Part shown: positions 23,023 through 33,699 of the stretch, piece after piece
How positions within the stretch are numbered: position 1 is the first letter of the stretch
Layout of the letters: each line of letters begins with the position of its first letter
Source: Cannabis sativa
Taxonomy: Eukaryota > Streptophyta > Magnoliopsida > Rosales > Cannabaceae
Direction of reading: 5' to 3'
Length of the DNA stretch: 64,000 nucleotides
Assembly (NCBI RefSeq): GCF_029168945.1
Contig: NC_083602.1
Coordinates: 68,964,600-69,028,599 of the forward strand
Translations under genes and position numbers: made by a program
Notes under the pieces: model-generated
The model's database searches: none
Told to the model about the DNA's origin: nothing
The model's input: the letters and a program-made list of their open reading frames with translations, nothing else

Positions 23023-25640
23023 ATAGTAAATAAAATGGTGGCAAGAACCATGATCGATAATGGAGCTTCTTCAAACATTTTGTTCAAGACTGCTTACGAG
23101 AAGATGGGGCTCCAACTCAAGGACCTAACTCCATGCCTCCAGCCTATCTATGGTTTCTCCGGTCAAGGAGTTGCACCTCTAGGGCAAATTCGGCTACCCC
23201 TCATTGTTGGACAAGCTCCGACGAGCATAAATATCATGGCACAGTTCCTAATATTGGATGTTCCTTCAGCCTTTAACGTAATGCTTGGCCGACCAGCCCT
23301 GTATGACTTAAAAGCTGTCACATCAATATTTCACTCGTGCCTAAAATTCCCAACAAAGAATGGGGTAGGGTGTCCTAGAGGAAACCAGCAATCTGCTCGG
23401 GAATGTTACAACCTTGCAATGGCCAAGGCTAAGAAGGAAATATCCTCCAGCCAGAGCCCAGACAAGGGAAAAAACATTCCTAAGTAGGAAACTTCCCAAG
23501 GCGAGGATGAAGATGTGGATCCTCGACTTGGGGACCCAAGGAGCAATGTTGGACCTGTGGAAGAATTAGAAGAGATCCAGATCGATCCACCTATCCCGGC
23601 CAGAAAGCTAAAAATCGGAAAGGGTTTGTTGCTCGAAGTAAAATTAGAGTTGATAAAATTTTTTAGAGCAAACCTAGATGTTTTTGCCTGGTCACATGCA
23701 GATATGGTCGGAATCGACCCTTCTATTATTTCACACGTCCTGAATATCGATCCTAACATCAGGCCAGTTCAACAAAAACGAAGACTGCTGGATGAAGAAC
23801 GAGTAGTAGCCCTGAAAGATGAAGTTGAAAAGCTGCACAACAACAACTTCATAATCGAAGCTTTTTACCCGGCTTGGGTCGCGAATCCTGTACTCGTGCC
23901 CAAGCCGAACAAGAAATGGCGAGTCTGTATTGATTTCACAGACCTCAACAAAGCATGCCCTAAAGACTGTTTTCCACTTCCAAGGATCGATCAACTCGTA
24001 GACGCAACAGCCGGGCACGAAATTTTAAGCTTCATGGACGCTTATTCAGGCTACAATCAAATCAAAATGCATCTGCCAGACCAAGAACATACAAGTTTCC
24101 GAACATATATGAGTCTCTACTGCTACAAAGTCATGCCGTTTGGTCTAAAAAATGCTGGATCTACATACTAAAGATTGGTAAACAAGATGTTTAAAGACCA
24201 GATCGGGCGAAATATGGAAGTGTAAGTGGATGACATGCTCGTCAAATCCAGAAAGGCTGGGGGGCACATAGACGACCTGGACGAATGTCCTCAAGAAATA
24301 CAACATGAAACTAAATCCCTTAAAGTGCTCATTTGGAGTCAGCTCGGGAAAGTTTCTAGGCTTCATCGTCAATGCCCGAGGAATTGAAGCCAATCCAGAA
24401 AAAATCCAAGCCCTCCTGGATATGAACTCGCCAACAAAAACCAAAGAGGTGCACCTAACTGGTCGAATCGCCGCACTTAGCATATTCGTGTCAAAATCAA
24501 CGGACAAATGTATTCCATTCTTCAACATCCTGCGAGGAAACAAAAAGTTCGAGTGGACGGAAGAATGTGAAAGAGCTTTTCAAGATTTAAAGGTGCAACT
24601 TGCAAAACCTCCCGTACTTTCTAAACCTCTGGACGGTGAGGAGCTGGGGATATACCTAGCTGTCACGGAGCATGCCGTGAGTGCCGTGCTGATCAGAGAA
24701 GAGAACAGCGTACAACACCCAGTCTATTACATTAGTAAGAGACTCATCGAGGCCGAGGGCCGATATCCGTTGACAGAAAAGCTCGCCTACTGCCTTATTC
24801 TAGCAACAAGGAAGTTGAGACCTTATTTTCAAGCTCATCCTGTTCGGGTATACACCGACAAACCACTACGACAAATACTTCAAAAGCCAGATGCCTCTAG
24901 GCGGTTACTCAAGTGGGCGGTAGAATTGGGTCAGTATGAAATCAACTTCCAACCCCGAACAGCAATCAAGGGCCAAGCCTTGGCCGACTTTATGGTAGAA
25001 TGCACTAGCAAAAAAGAAGGCATACCAGAAAGCAATCCCGAGCCAATACCACAGCCAAGTAACAATGAAGACAAACTGACCTGGAAACTACATGTGGATG
25101 GGTCGGCAACAGATCAACTATCTGGTGCAAGAATTGCCCTCGTCACACCTGGGTGGCAACACCTGCACGCTGCAATCAAGTTCGAATTCAAGGCATCTAA
25201 CAACGAACCGAATACGAGGCTCTAATCGCTGGACTTAAGCTAGCCTAAGAAACGAAGGCCGAACACATTGAGATCTACAGTGATTCACAGCTGGTGGTAA
25301 ATCATGTATCCGACGAATACAAGGCTCGGGGAGAAAACATGATAGCATATCTAAGCAAAATACACGACCTGCTCGCACAATTCAAAAGCTACGGTCTCAG
25401 AAAAATTCCAAGAGAAGAAAATACAACTGCAGACGCATTAGCTCGATTGGCAAGCAGCAATATAAGTGACAAGGCAAACTTGGTCCCTATTCAGTTCCTT
25501 GAAGAGCCTAGAATCACTGGCACAGAAGAAATCGAAATGATCGACACATCCCCAAACTGGATGACACCAATAGCAGCCTACCTCAACTCTGGAGAACTCC
25601 CAAATAACCGAAATGAAGCTCAGAAAATGAGAAGGAAGGT
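23023..25640 (+). pseudogene. Gypsy protease, RT and dual RNase H (broken)
   Basis: The same frame continues with the protease core MIDNGASSNILF (around 23050; N replaces the usual S/T after the catalytic D). RT has KWRVCIDFTDLNKACPKD, FMDAYSGYNQI and VMPFGLKNAGSTY. Stops are a TAG at 23485-23487, a TAA at 24169-24171, and a TAA at 24223-24225 that removes the Y of the catalytic YVDD. A small deletion near 24290 shifts the frame. RNase H follows (RPYFQAHPVRVYTDKPLRQI). A second RNase H domain then begins (LHVDGSATDQLSGARIALV); the aRNH-type duplicate is a hallmark of the Tat clade. It is broken by a shift near 25205 and a TAA at 25246-25248. Confidence 0.88.
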
Positions 25641-26803
25641 AGTATGGTACATCATAATAGAAGGGGTCATGTACAGAAGAGGATTCTCGATGCCATTACT
25701 CAGATGGTCACACAAGACGAAGCTGCACAACTCCTATCTGAAGTTCACGACGGATTCTATGGAAATCACGCAGTCGGACAAAGCTTATCAAAGAAAATTC
25801 TAAGGCAAGGCTGTTTCTGGCCAACGATGATTGAAGATTCAAGAGCCTATGTTAAGAAGTGCGACAAGTGCCAGAGATTTTCAAAGATACCAAGAGCTCC
25901 GCCCAACGAGCTGACACAGATGCAAAGTCCGTGGCCCTTTGCCATTTGGGGAATTGACCTAATCGGGCAGTTACCTAAAGGTAAAGGCGGAGTGCAGTAT
26001 GCAGTGGTAGCAGTCGACTACTTTACTAAGTGGACTGAAGCCGAACCACTTGCAACCATTACATCAAAGAAAGTTCAAGACTTTATAGTGAAGAACATCA
26101 TATGCGGGTTCGGACTACCGTACAAAATAGTCTCAGAAAATGGCAAACAGTTCGACAGCCAATCTTTCACTGATTTTTGTGCGAACCATGGTATCATCAA
26201 AAGTTTCTCAACACTGGCACATCCTCAAGCAAACGGTCAAGTTGAAGCAGTCAATAAAACCTTGAAGGATACACTAAAGAAGAAACTCGAAGATGCCAAA
26301 GGAAACTGGCCAGAAGAACTCCCCGAAGTTCTATGGTCATACTGTACAACGGAAAAACAGCAACCGATCAGACACCATTTGTAATGGCGTACAGTTATGA
26401 AGCTATGCTGCCCGTCGAACTCGAGCCACCGTCCCACAGAAGATTGATGTACGATCAAGGTACCAATCGCATACTCCTTGCAGAATCACTTGATGAAATC
26501 GAAGAAAAACGAGCAACTGCAAACTTAAAGTTGATAGCTCATCAACAAAAAGTAGCTCGGTATTTCAACAAACAAGTGAAAGCTCGAAAATTCTTCGTGG
26601 GAGATATGGTCCTGAGAAGGGTATTCCTAAACATCAAAGACAGCACGTTAGTTGTACTAGGACCTAACTGGGAAGGACCATATCAAGTAGTCGAAGTTCT
26701 CGACTCCGGAGCATACAAATTAGGTAAGTATGACGAAAAAATGCAACTCATTCTAGTACCACGGTACTGGAAAGGAGAACATTTAAGGAAATACTACCAA
26801 TAA
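25641..26803 (+). pseudogene. Gypsy integrase (broken)
   Basis: The HHCC finger (EVHDGFYGNHAVGQSL ... CDKCQRF) is followed by the core: IWGIDLIGQLPKGKGGVQYA with the first Asp, SENGKQFDS where the second catalytic Asp is Glu (codon 26136-26138), and HPQANGQVEAVNKTLKDTLK with the Glu. Shifts near 25700 and 26345 break the frame. The C-terminal part (ARKFFVGDMVLRRV, then GPYQVVEVL) is a GPY/F-like module ending at a TAA after 26803. No chromodomain is seen, as usual for Tat elements. Confidence 0.88.
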
Positions 26804-26805
26804 AG

Positions 26806-26995
26806 TACCAAGTTGGGTTGACCATTTTAAGTACACAGGTCGGGTTGACCACTTCAAAGTACTCAGGTCGGGTTGACCATTTTCAAGTACTAAATGAACA
26901 TTCACTTCTAAGTGAATCGCCTTCTGGGCGGACTACGCGCAAAGGTTTCAGAAACAAAGTACTCAGGTCGGGCTGACCACTTTAAAGTAGAGTTT
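26806..26995 (+). repeat. Four degenerate ~33-base repeats after Gypsy pol
   Basis: AGTACTCAGGTCGGGTTGAC and close variants recur at about 26807, 26831, 26865 and 26957, in the spacer between the sense polyprotein and the antisense gene. The rest of the spacer, to about 27450, shows no other feature. Confidence 0.7.
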
Positions 26996-27451
26996 CTTAT
27001 GTTTGCAATTTGTTTTATTTCATGTTAAGCTAAAAGATCATATTAGATCAAATAGCTCTGATGTAAGTTACTATGGTAACAAATACACTTTCGATCAATA
27101 AATGAATAAAGATAGTATTTCAAAATTCAATTGAGTCAAAAAAATCAGCATGGTTATAATTTACCTAAAGTGCGTACAAAAGGTTTGGTCAAACCCAAAA
27201 CACCGAACAGATAAGCAATATATTTGCGAAAGACAAGTGACCAAGAGTCATACGTCTGCTCGGTCACTTGGGGGCACCTATACCTGTACAAAGCATTTGG
27301 TAAAAATAAAATAATCGTACGACAATTATAAACAGAGAATAAAAATTCATTAAGGATGACAAAAGCACGTAGTACCAGGATTAAAAGCTGCCCCGGTCAG
27401 CCCGTTGCCTAAAAAATGAAAAAGAATTCCAAGTTGGCTGGTCGAGATGTC

Positions 27452-30281
27452 TTAGAAAAGGCCCTGAGGCCGAATAAGATATATATATATAAAAAAAAAA
27501 CAAAGAGAGATGAAAAGAAGTGTTTGAACAGCTGGAGTCCCAGGCTCTTGGTTCGGTTCTTCTGGGCCAATTGGAGCAGGAGGATCTGTTGTTTGAACAG
27601 GAGAAGCATCAGCAGCCTGACCCGAGGTTGAAGCAGCTTGGCCGGAGGTTGAAGCAGCCGCCTCGTTCCCACCATAAGCCACTTGGGCTGCGCAGTACTC
27701 AAGCATGTCCTTAGCCTCGCCCAAGTAGTCAAAGTTGGCCCGGGGATTAGCCTTTAAGAAATCAAAGAAGAGCTCGAGACCGGCTGTCTCCAAGGCATTG
27801 ACCTTCTCCTTCAACCTGTCCACCTCGGCCGTAAGCTCCCCCTCCTTGGCGTCCTTCTCCTCCTTCATCCGAAGAAGAACTGATCGCAGAGAAGTCCTCT
27901 CATCCTGAAGATTGTTTACCTCAGTAGATAAGATCTTGATGTTCTCCTCAAAATGGTCAGTAGCCTCGAGATCCTTTGTCAGCACGGAGATCTTCTTCTC
28001 AGCATCGAACAGCTTCTTGTTGGCTTTGCCTAACTCCAACCGAACAGCTCCAGCTTCCGCCCTGGCTTCCTCAGCTTCCTTCTTGGCCAAGTCCACCTCT
28101 GCCTTCAAGGTGTCGGATAGAGCCGCGCTCTTAGAAGCAACAGACTTAGCCCGGGAGTAAGTGTAGGCCAACTTCAGTCTGGGCTGCACAAAGGAAAAAC
28201 TTTAGCATATGGAGCTAAGTGTGGAAGGTTAAAGGGAAGTATCAAAAAAGACTTACCCTGGTGAACTCCTTCAGGAGTCCTCCCACCAACACATCCAGAG
28301 ACGAGTCATTGTCAGCACCAGCCAGTTGCTCACTGACCTCAGGAACCAGCCAGTTCATATAATGGGCCAGCATCTCCTTGCCCTTTTTGGCTTCTGGAAG
28401 CACTGGCAAAGGTGGAGTTGGTGCCTGCACCCGCTCAGGATCACTCCTGACCAGTTCAGACCCAGCTGTTAGTGGTCCAGACTCCTTGGACTTGGCAGAC
28501 TTGGGGATAGAGGGGTTTGCAACAGTCAGCTCCTCGGAAAGATCAATGACCTCTCTAGAAGGTCTCTTTTCCTTTGAAAAGGACCCCTCACCGCCCTTGG
28601 ACTTCTTGGTCGGTGGAGAGGCGCTAGAGCTTCCGCCCATTCTCTTCCACAGAGCATCGATCATTTGCCGAGACATGTCTACACAGAACAAAAATAGTAT
28701 GGTTAGAAAACAGCCATCAGAAACACAAGGCATGAAAATCAAGAAGCACAAGAACAAGAGAAAGTAAAATGCAAAGGTGACCGCCCGCACAAGACTCAGA
28801 AGTCCATCATCACCTGACATCGATCTTATCTCAGACATGACAGCTTTCCCTTTTCTGGCAAAGGGGGGAGATGGCCAAACAGGTGAAATGGGCTCCCTTA
28901 TGCGGATTGCATGTTCAACAGGCCTGGGCGAGGCTGAGAGTTTCTTCTTCCTCTTCAGTGGGGTCACCTGCTCGTCCTCAGTCTCATCTTCAGAATTCAA
29001 AGGCTCCTGAGCATACTGCTTGGCCCTGGCGCCTCCTTTCAACTTAGCTTCACGCTTCAGTTGAATCAACTCATTCTCCGGATGAGCTCGTTTAGGCTGG
29101 CCAACATCAGACTTCCTCTTCTTTCCCGCCACAGACTTAGGAGAAAAGTCCTCGGGATAGAGCCCGTACTTCACAAGATTATCATCGGAGGTCAACTGGA
29201 TAATACTCCTGTATTCCCCCGGTAACAGGGCAAGTTTCTGAGCTCTATCCCTAAGAGCAAGAGTGAGGGGAGGACAGTGATATGTCGCAATCTGCTGAAA
29301 CCGAGTCCGGGTAATGCTCGGATCCTTAACCATGAAGTACTCATCAACAAAATGCCTTATTTTGCTGATGGCCTTGGCATCCATGCCGGTCAACCACTTG
29401 AAGCTTGGCTGAGAGAAATAAAAGTACCCCGACCTACCTTATTTGGGGGTGGACTTCAAATCAAAGAACCAGGCAACCTCGTGGGGGGAAGGAGTACCCC
29501 ATCCTTGGGAAGCGTAGAGGACGAAGAGGGCAGACAAATACTTAATGCCCTTAGGAGTGATTTGGGCCAGGTAGAGACCAAAGAAGTCTGCCACATCCTT
29601 GAAGTACTTGTGCAAGGGCATTAGTGCCCCTTGCTGGCCATGGGACCCCGACCAGGCGCACATCCCCTTGTCAGGGTTTGTGGCACGATTAGTGTGGGTG
29701 GGAATGTAGCAGTCCAGCTGGCCCAGGTACCCAACCTAGTCAAGAGTTCCAATGTGCGCCTCCGTAATCTTGGACGGAGGACTTACCCACCTGGCACCCA
29801 AGGCACCTTGCCTCTTATGAGGAACCGCCGCAGCAAGCTCCTCACTGACGTAGTCAACGCCCTCGACCAGGACGTCTCCGTCAGCATCAATTGCCAGCCC
29901 AGCCTCATTGTACTCCCCGAAATTTGGGGGTTCAACCTCTTCCTCTCCCTCTACCTCAGAAGGACTGCCCGGACGTGCATCGTCCAGCTCCTCAACCTCG
30001 TGGACCTCAGCGTCCCCCTCACGATCCTCCTTCATCGAGACGGCCGAATCCTGTTCGGTGCTGGGTAGAGTGGCAAGCTGAGCCACTTGAGGATTAGTAG
30101 CGTCAGCCAGACGCGTGGTTTTCTTTGTACGAGCCATCATCCTATGGCTGGGTACAAGGTCAGAAGAATGTCCTTCACTAGAAGGAGGACTAGAACGAAG
30201 ACGAGGGTGATCCTCGTGTAGAAGTTGAAACAAATCCTGGTCAATCTGATGCCCGAGTTCCCAAGACTCACCTGAGTTCAT
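27452..30281 (-). pseudogene. Antisense additional gene of the Gypsy element (Transposase_28-like, coiled coil)
   Basis: A minus-strand gene lies between integrase and the 3' LTR, opposite to gag-pol. The ATG at 30281 follows a splice acceptor immediately. In order the product shows an acidic N-terminus (30281-29870), a domain resembling 'putative gypsy-type transposon' Transposase_28 ([20 protein letters not shown], then [11 protein letters not shown]; about 29590-29380), a Lys-rich low-complexity linker, and a long Glu/Lys coiled coil (28140-27750) ending in a Ser/Pro-rich tail. A 73-base intron (28256-28184) has GTAAGT and TGTGCAG and keeps frame. TAG at 29736-29738 and TAA at 29439-29441 break the frame; both are one C-to-T step from Gln. 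A hydrophobic stretch read between about 28770 and 28680 may be a retained intron. Antisense extra ORFs are known from plant Tat/Ogre-like elements; their function is unknown. Confidence 0.75.
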
Positions 30282-30580
30282 CTACAAAAGACAACACACA
30301 AGATGAGTGTTGGACGGAATATCAAACGATAAACAAGCAAATATGCCGACCAGGAGTACTCAACAGATTAAAGGACGGCTATGTCCAAAGAAAAGTCAGA
30401 ACTCAAGAAGTCAAAAAATTTTCTTGAGTTAGGGCAAAAAAGTTCATGAAGCTTAGAATAAGCAAGAATCGCAGAAGTTTCTAACCCTAGGGTTTCCTAA
30501 GCATTTTTCTACAGCACAGTAAAAGTTGCATTCGATATGTAAACATGCAAAGATAAGCATAAAGGAAATCAGAAACTTAC
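30282..30580 (-). other. 5'-UTR intron of the antisense gene
   Basis: On the minus strand CTTGA is followed by GTAAGTTTCTG at 30580, and the acceptor TTTTGTAG ends at 30282, one base before the ATG. This is predicted from splice consensus only. Confidence 0.6.
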
Positions 30581-30737
30581 TCAAGATTAAAATGTCTGGG
30601 TTCAAGCTGCGTCAATCCAACCAGCACTTGTAGGAAGGCACTTCGGCAACTTTGAAGCCAGAAAACTTTCTTTTCGCTCTGGAGCTTACTTAGCAAAGAA
30701 AGGTGATGAAATGAGTTTATGTGCCAATGCTATGGTT

Positions 30738-30745
30738 ATTTATAG
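30738..30745 (-). promoter_or_regulatory. TATA box for the antisense gene
   Basis: TATAAATA on the minus strand lies about 160 bases upstream of the inferred donor of the 5'-UTR intron. It is outside the LTR, so the antisense gene may have its own promoter. Confidence 0.5.
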
Positions 30746-31042
30746 GCAAGTCACGAAAAGAGGTAACTGTCTCAAAGAAACCTCAGACGCCTTCCGCCTC
30801 AAAAACAAATACGGGAAATCAAAAGTAATCGAGTGCAACCGTCAGCCGTGGAGAGAGAAAATCGGATTTCAAAATATTAATTGTCAGAGCATTTATTAGC
30901 CGAAAACTGAAGGGACGCCCAGTCAGCTTCACATCGAGTCTCGAACAGTCACGCTCGACACGTGTCCCCATCCAAAGGCAGAACCGGCTCAGAAGAAGTC
31001 TACACGCAACCTCGGAGGTCCCGTACAGACTTGGGGGGCAAA

Positions 31043-31725
31043 TGTTATCCCAAATTTTGCACTCTGACGTGGCATCACGAGAATGGTGACACGTGGAGTC
31101 CACTTGGAACATCTGCTTGGAAGATAGGCCGAGCAGGATGCCTCGCTGGCATGTCCTGAATAAGATATTCAGTGATCCGTACAGAGCAATCAACACTTAG
31201 CGAATTCAGCTTTCGCATCATGAGTCATCAGCTCAATCCCTATAACTCAGGGATCATCTTACGTGGATACAGCATACACATGATCCCATTATCAGTGTAA
31301 TCAGTCTCAATCCCACGATCCTTGCATTCAGCATTGATCCCATGATCATTCTGTTTATGCGGATTGCAACGAGAGAGGAAACTCTTCCTCTTCAAGTTTC
31401 CCAGCCCTATAAATAGTGATGTATGTTTACTGGGCAAGGAGATCGAGAGATTAAAAAAGTCAATACACAACTAAACTAAGACTATATTATTATCTGAAAA
31501 TTATATATTCAGAGATACTGTTGTAAGAGCTATAAGAAAAGGAATCTTCTTCCTTGTTCTTGAGTCAATACAAATAACGAGGATTAGGCTATTACCGAAC
31601 TACTCGGGGCTGAACCTCTATAAAATTCATGTGTCTTACTATTGCTTTATTATATATTCGTTACGACATATCATTTATCGCTTATAAAAAAGACTCATTG
31701 TTGTTGGCTAAAAGCGAAGTCAACA
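31043..31725 (+). mobile_element. Gypsy 3' LTR
   Basis: The polypurine tract TTGGGGGGCAAA (31031-31042) precedes TGTTATCCC; the repeat ends AGTCAACA at 31725. A TATA box (31408-31415) and AT-rich terminator-like sequence are internal. No 5' partner is present in the window. The five bases after it, GATAG, are the expected target-site duplication. Confidence 0.85.
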
Positions 31726-31973
31726 GATAGAATTTTGAATTTGAAGGAATAAGCGAGCATCCTCATGGAGCCCTATTTTCCTTGAATTATCTTTCTCTTT
31801 GGGAGGATCGTCAATCAAGTAATCATCTTTTTAATACTCCTCAGATACAGTCGAATTGTCTTACTCCATTCCAAATAATTTGAACCAATCAATTTATGGT
31901 CTGTGATTTTAGACATCACGGGAACCACATCAGAAACAACAACTGATTTTGAATCTAATTTTATCTCTACCAT
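31726..31973 (-). pseudogene. Short-LTR Copia C, gag 5' part
   Basis: On the minus strand the ATG at 31973 opens a Copia Gag N-terminus: KLIGSNYLEWSKTIRLYLRS, then, after a one-base shift near 31820, DDYLIDDPPKEK and EDARLFLQIQNS. Gag is cut off exactly at the Gypsy LTR edge (31725/31726), so the Gypsy element inserted into this gag. The rest of the gene should lie beyond the other end of the Gypsy element, but that end is lost in this window. Confidence 0.8.
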
Positions 31974-32421
31974 AATCTTGAAAGCAAAAATAATTGAAAG
32001 AGAAAAAGAAGAAAGCAAACACCAAAAGAATGAACATCCAAACATGAAGAAGGCAAAAGTATCAAACCATAAAATGCCAAGAACTGCCAGAGACTGATGC
32101 AAGGAGGACGGGGAAGGGTTGGGAGTGTGACGGGCATTAACGATCACCGTAGAAGATGTCAGACGCGCCCTCATGCACCGATGCGTGGGAATCTGGATAG
32201 TGGTAAATAGAGGCGCGTAGGGCCCGCACGTAGTGAATATGGATGCCAGAATTTGGGGTTTTGTAGTTCGACAGCTGGGCAGCCCTTCTATGTGGGCGGT
32301 GAAAATAAACTTTCACTCCAAATAGGGTTTTCGAAAAATAACAACCTTAAACTAAAACCCTAATCTTTTTTTTTTATAAACCCTAATTTCAAATTTCGAA
32401 TTACAATTCTAATTCAAATAT
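31974..32421 (-). other. Copia C leader
   Basis: Untranslated leader between primer binding site and gag of Copia C. No further element is seen in it. Confidence 0.6.
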
Positions 32422-32434
32422 GGCTCTGATACCA
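32422..32434 (-). other. Primer binding site of Copia C
   Basis: TGGTATCAGAGCC on the minus strand is the canonical initiator-Met tRNA complement of plant Copia elements and begins directly at the LTR end. Confidence 0.9.
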
Positions 32435-32566
32435 TGTAGAGAATGGTGAATAGAATTGTGTATTATATTCCATTTAATAGTATATATTTATATACAAGGC
32501 TATGAGTCTAAGTAGGAAACTACTAAATACAAGTTAGCCTAATTTTTTACAACTAATATTCTATCA
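32435..32566 (-). mobile_element. Copia C 5' LTR (~132 bases)
   Basis: The repeat runs on the minus strand from TGATAGAATATTAG to CTCTACA. Its very short length fits Ale/Retrofit-like Copia lineages. It sits 18 bases from the splice donor of the DUF1336-like exon 2, inside the intron. Confidence 0.75.
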
Positions 32567-32584
32567 ATAATAAAAAAATCATAC

Positions 32585-33316
32585 CATCTTGAACACTTTG
32601 GTAATCTTCATCACAATCAGAATCAAATACAAGAATTGAGTCGTACCATGCTTCATCAATGCTTCCTGCTAATACCACCACCACATTGCAAAAGCCATTA
32701 GTGTGGAAGCCAAAAAAGAAGTTCACTAAGATAATATGAAGATATATATTACGAAGATACCCAACAATATGCAGAATATAAGAAAAAAAATTCTTCGCTG
32801 CAGTTCGCTTTGATCAAACAACCAATAACAGTCCAATTATCGTAACAAAAATTTCAATTTTGCATAACCTCCTTCCATTAGGAATAACTGTACATAATGC
32901 ATATTTCATGATTAACCACCTCAAAAAGTTCAAATTCTATTAGAATAGTAATTATTATTATGAGTCTTATTTCTTACAATTAAAATCCGAAAAAGAAAAC
33001 TCCAGTACTAGTTACCACCAAAATCTAAAATTAAATTCATTTAAATTATTAATCCTCCAACATTTCTAAGAAATATATAATTAGAATGGAAGGAAACCGA
33101 AAGAAAAAAATGTACCTTGGAAAGTTGGGTTGGTGAAGGTGGAGGAGGAATCAAGTACGATAGACCTATTTGCTCTGTCAGATGAGGCCTTAGAAAACTG
33201 AGACAAGACTCTTCCCCTCATACCTCTTCTCCTCCTCCGATGACCGTTTGTCTTCTTAGAGGACCTTAATCTCCCTCCAACACATAGCCATGAGGCGTTG
33301 AAACACACGCTCCCAT
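32585..33316 (-). pseudogene. DUF1336/EDR2-like gene, 5' exons 1 and 2 (disrupted)
   Basis: On the minus strand an ATG at 33316 gives MGACVSTPHG, the N-terminus of plant DUF1336 (EDR2-like C-terminal domain) proteins with a likely myristoylation glycine. It is followed by CVGGRLRSSKK, an Arg/Lys-rich run, and FTNPTFQ at the exon end (33116; donor GTACAT). Exon 2 (32665-32585) begins after TTAGCAG and reads GSIDEAWYDSILVFDSDCDE, then DYQSVQD; it ends at donor GTATG (32584). The exons join in phase. Two extra bases near GGCTATGTG in exon 1 shift the frame after about residue 10. Downstream exons, including the DUF1336 domain, are absent: the intron runs into Copia C and the Gypsy element. The family assignment is from memory of conserved N-terminal motifs. 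Confidence 0.75.
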
Positions 33317-33442
33317 ATCCCTCTCTCTAAGATATTATCATAGGCTGATCACCCCTGTCACAACATCTCCACTATAATCCTAGAGAGAAAGCCAACAACA
33401 GAGAGTTTTAACTTTTTTAAGTTTTAAGTATAAAAATTAAAA

Positions 33443-33689
33443 GGGGTTTTTACACCACATATTAAATTTTTTAATTTTTTTGCTTTTTTACTGTGGCATA
33501 ATTTTTTTTTTCAAAAATATTATATTTTTTCAAAATACTGTGTACTGTATTAAATTTTTACTCTAGTTTCACAATTATTTTTAGTTGTTCTACTTCTGTT
33601 TTATTGTTTTACAATTGTTTTATAAAAAGATAATTTTATAAGTAAAATTATAAATTTTGTCAAAAATCTAATATTTTTTTAAATACCCC
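33443..33689 (-). repeat. MITE-like repeat, copy 1 (inverted)
   Basis: GGGGTTTTTACACC at the left and a CCCC end frame a unit whose reverse complement matches 33700-33828 plus 35136-35284. It shares the words AAAATACTGTGT, TAATACAGTA and AGTAGAACAAC. It is non-coding. Confidence 0.65.
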
Positions 33690-33699
33690 AAAATAAAAA

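Noticed and set aside
29410..29445. AAG/GTAGGT...TCTCTCAG as an intron removing the TAA of the antisense gene
   Set aside because: The segment is only 29 bases, too short for a plant intron; a CAA-to-TAA change is simpler.
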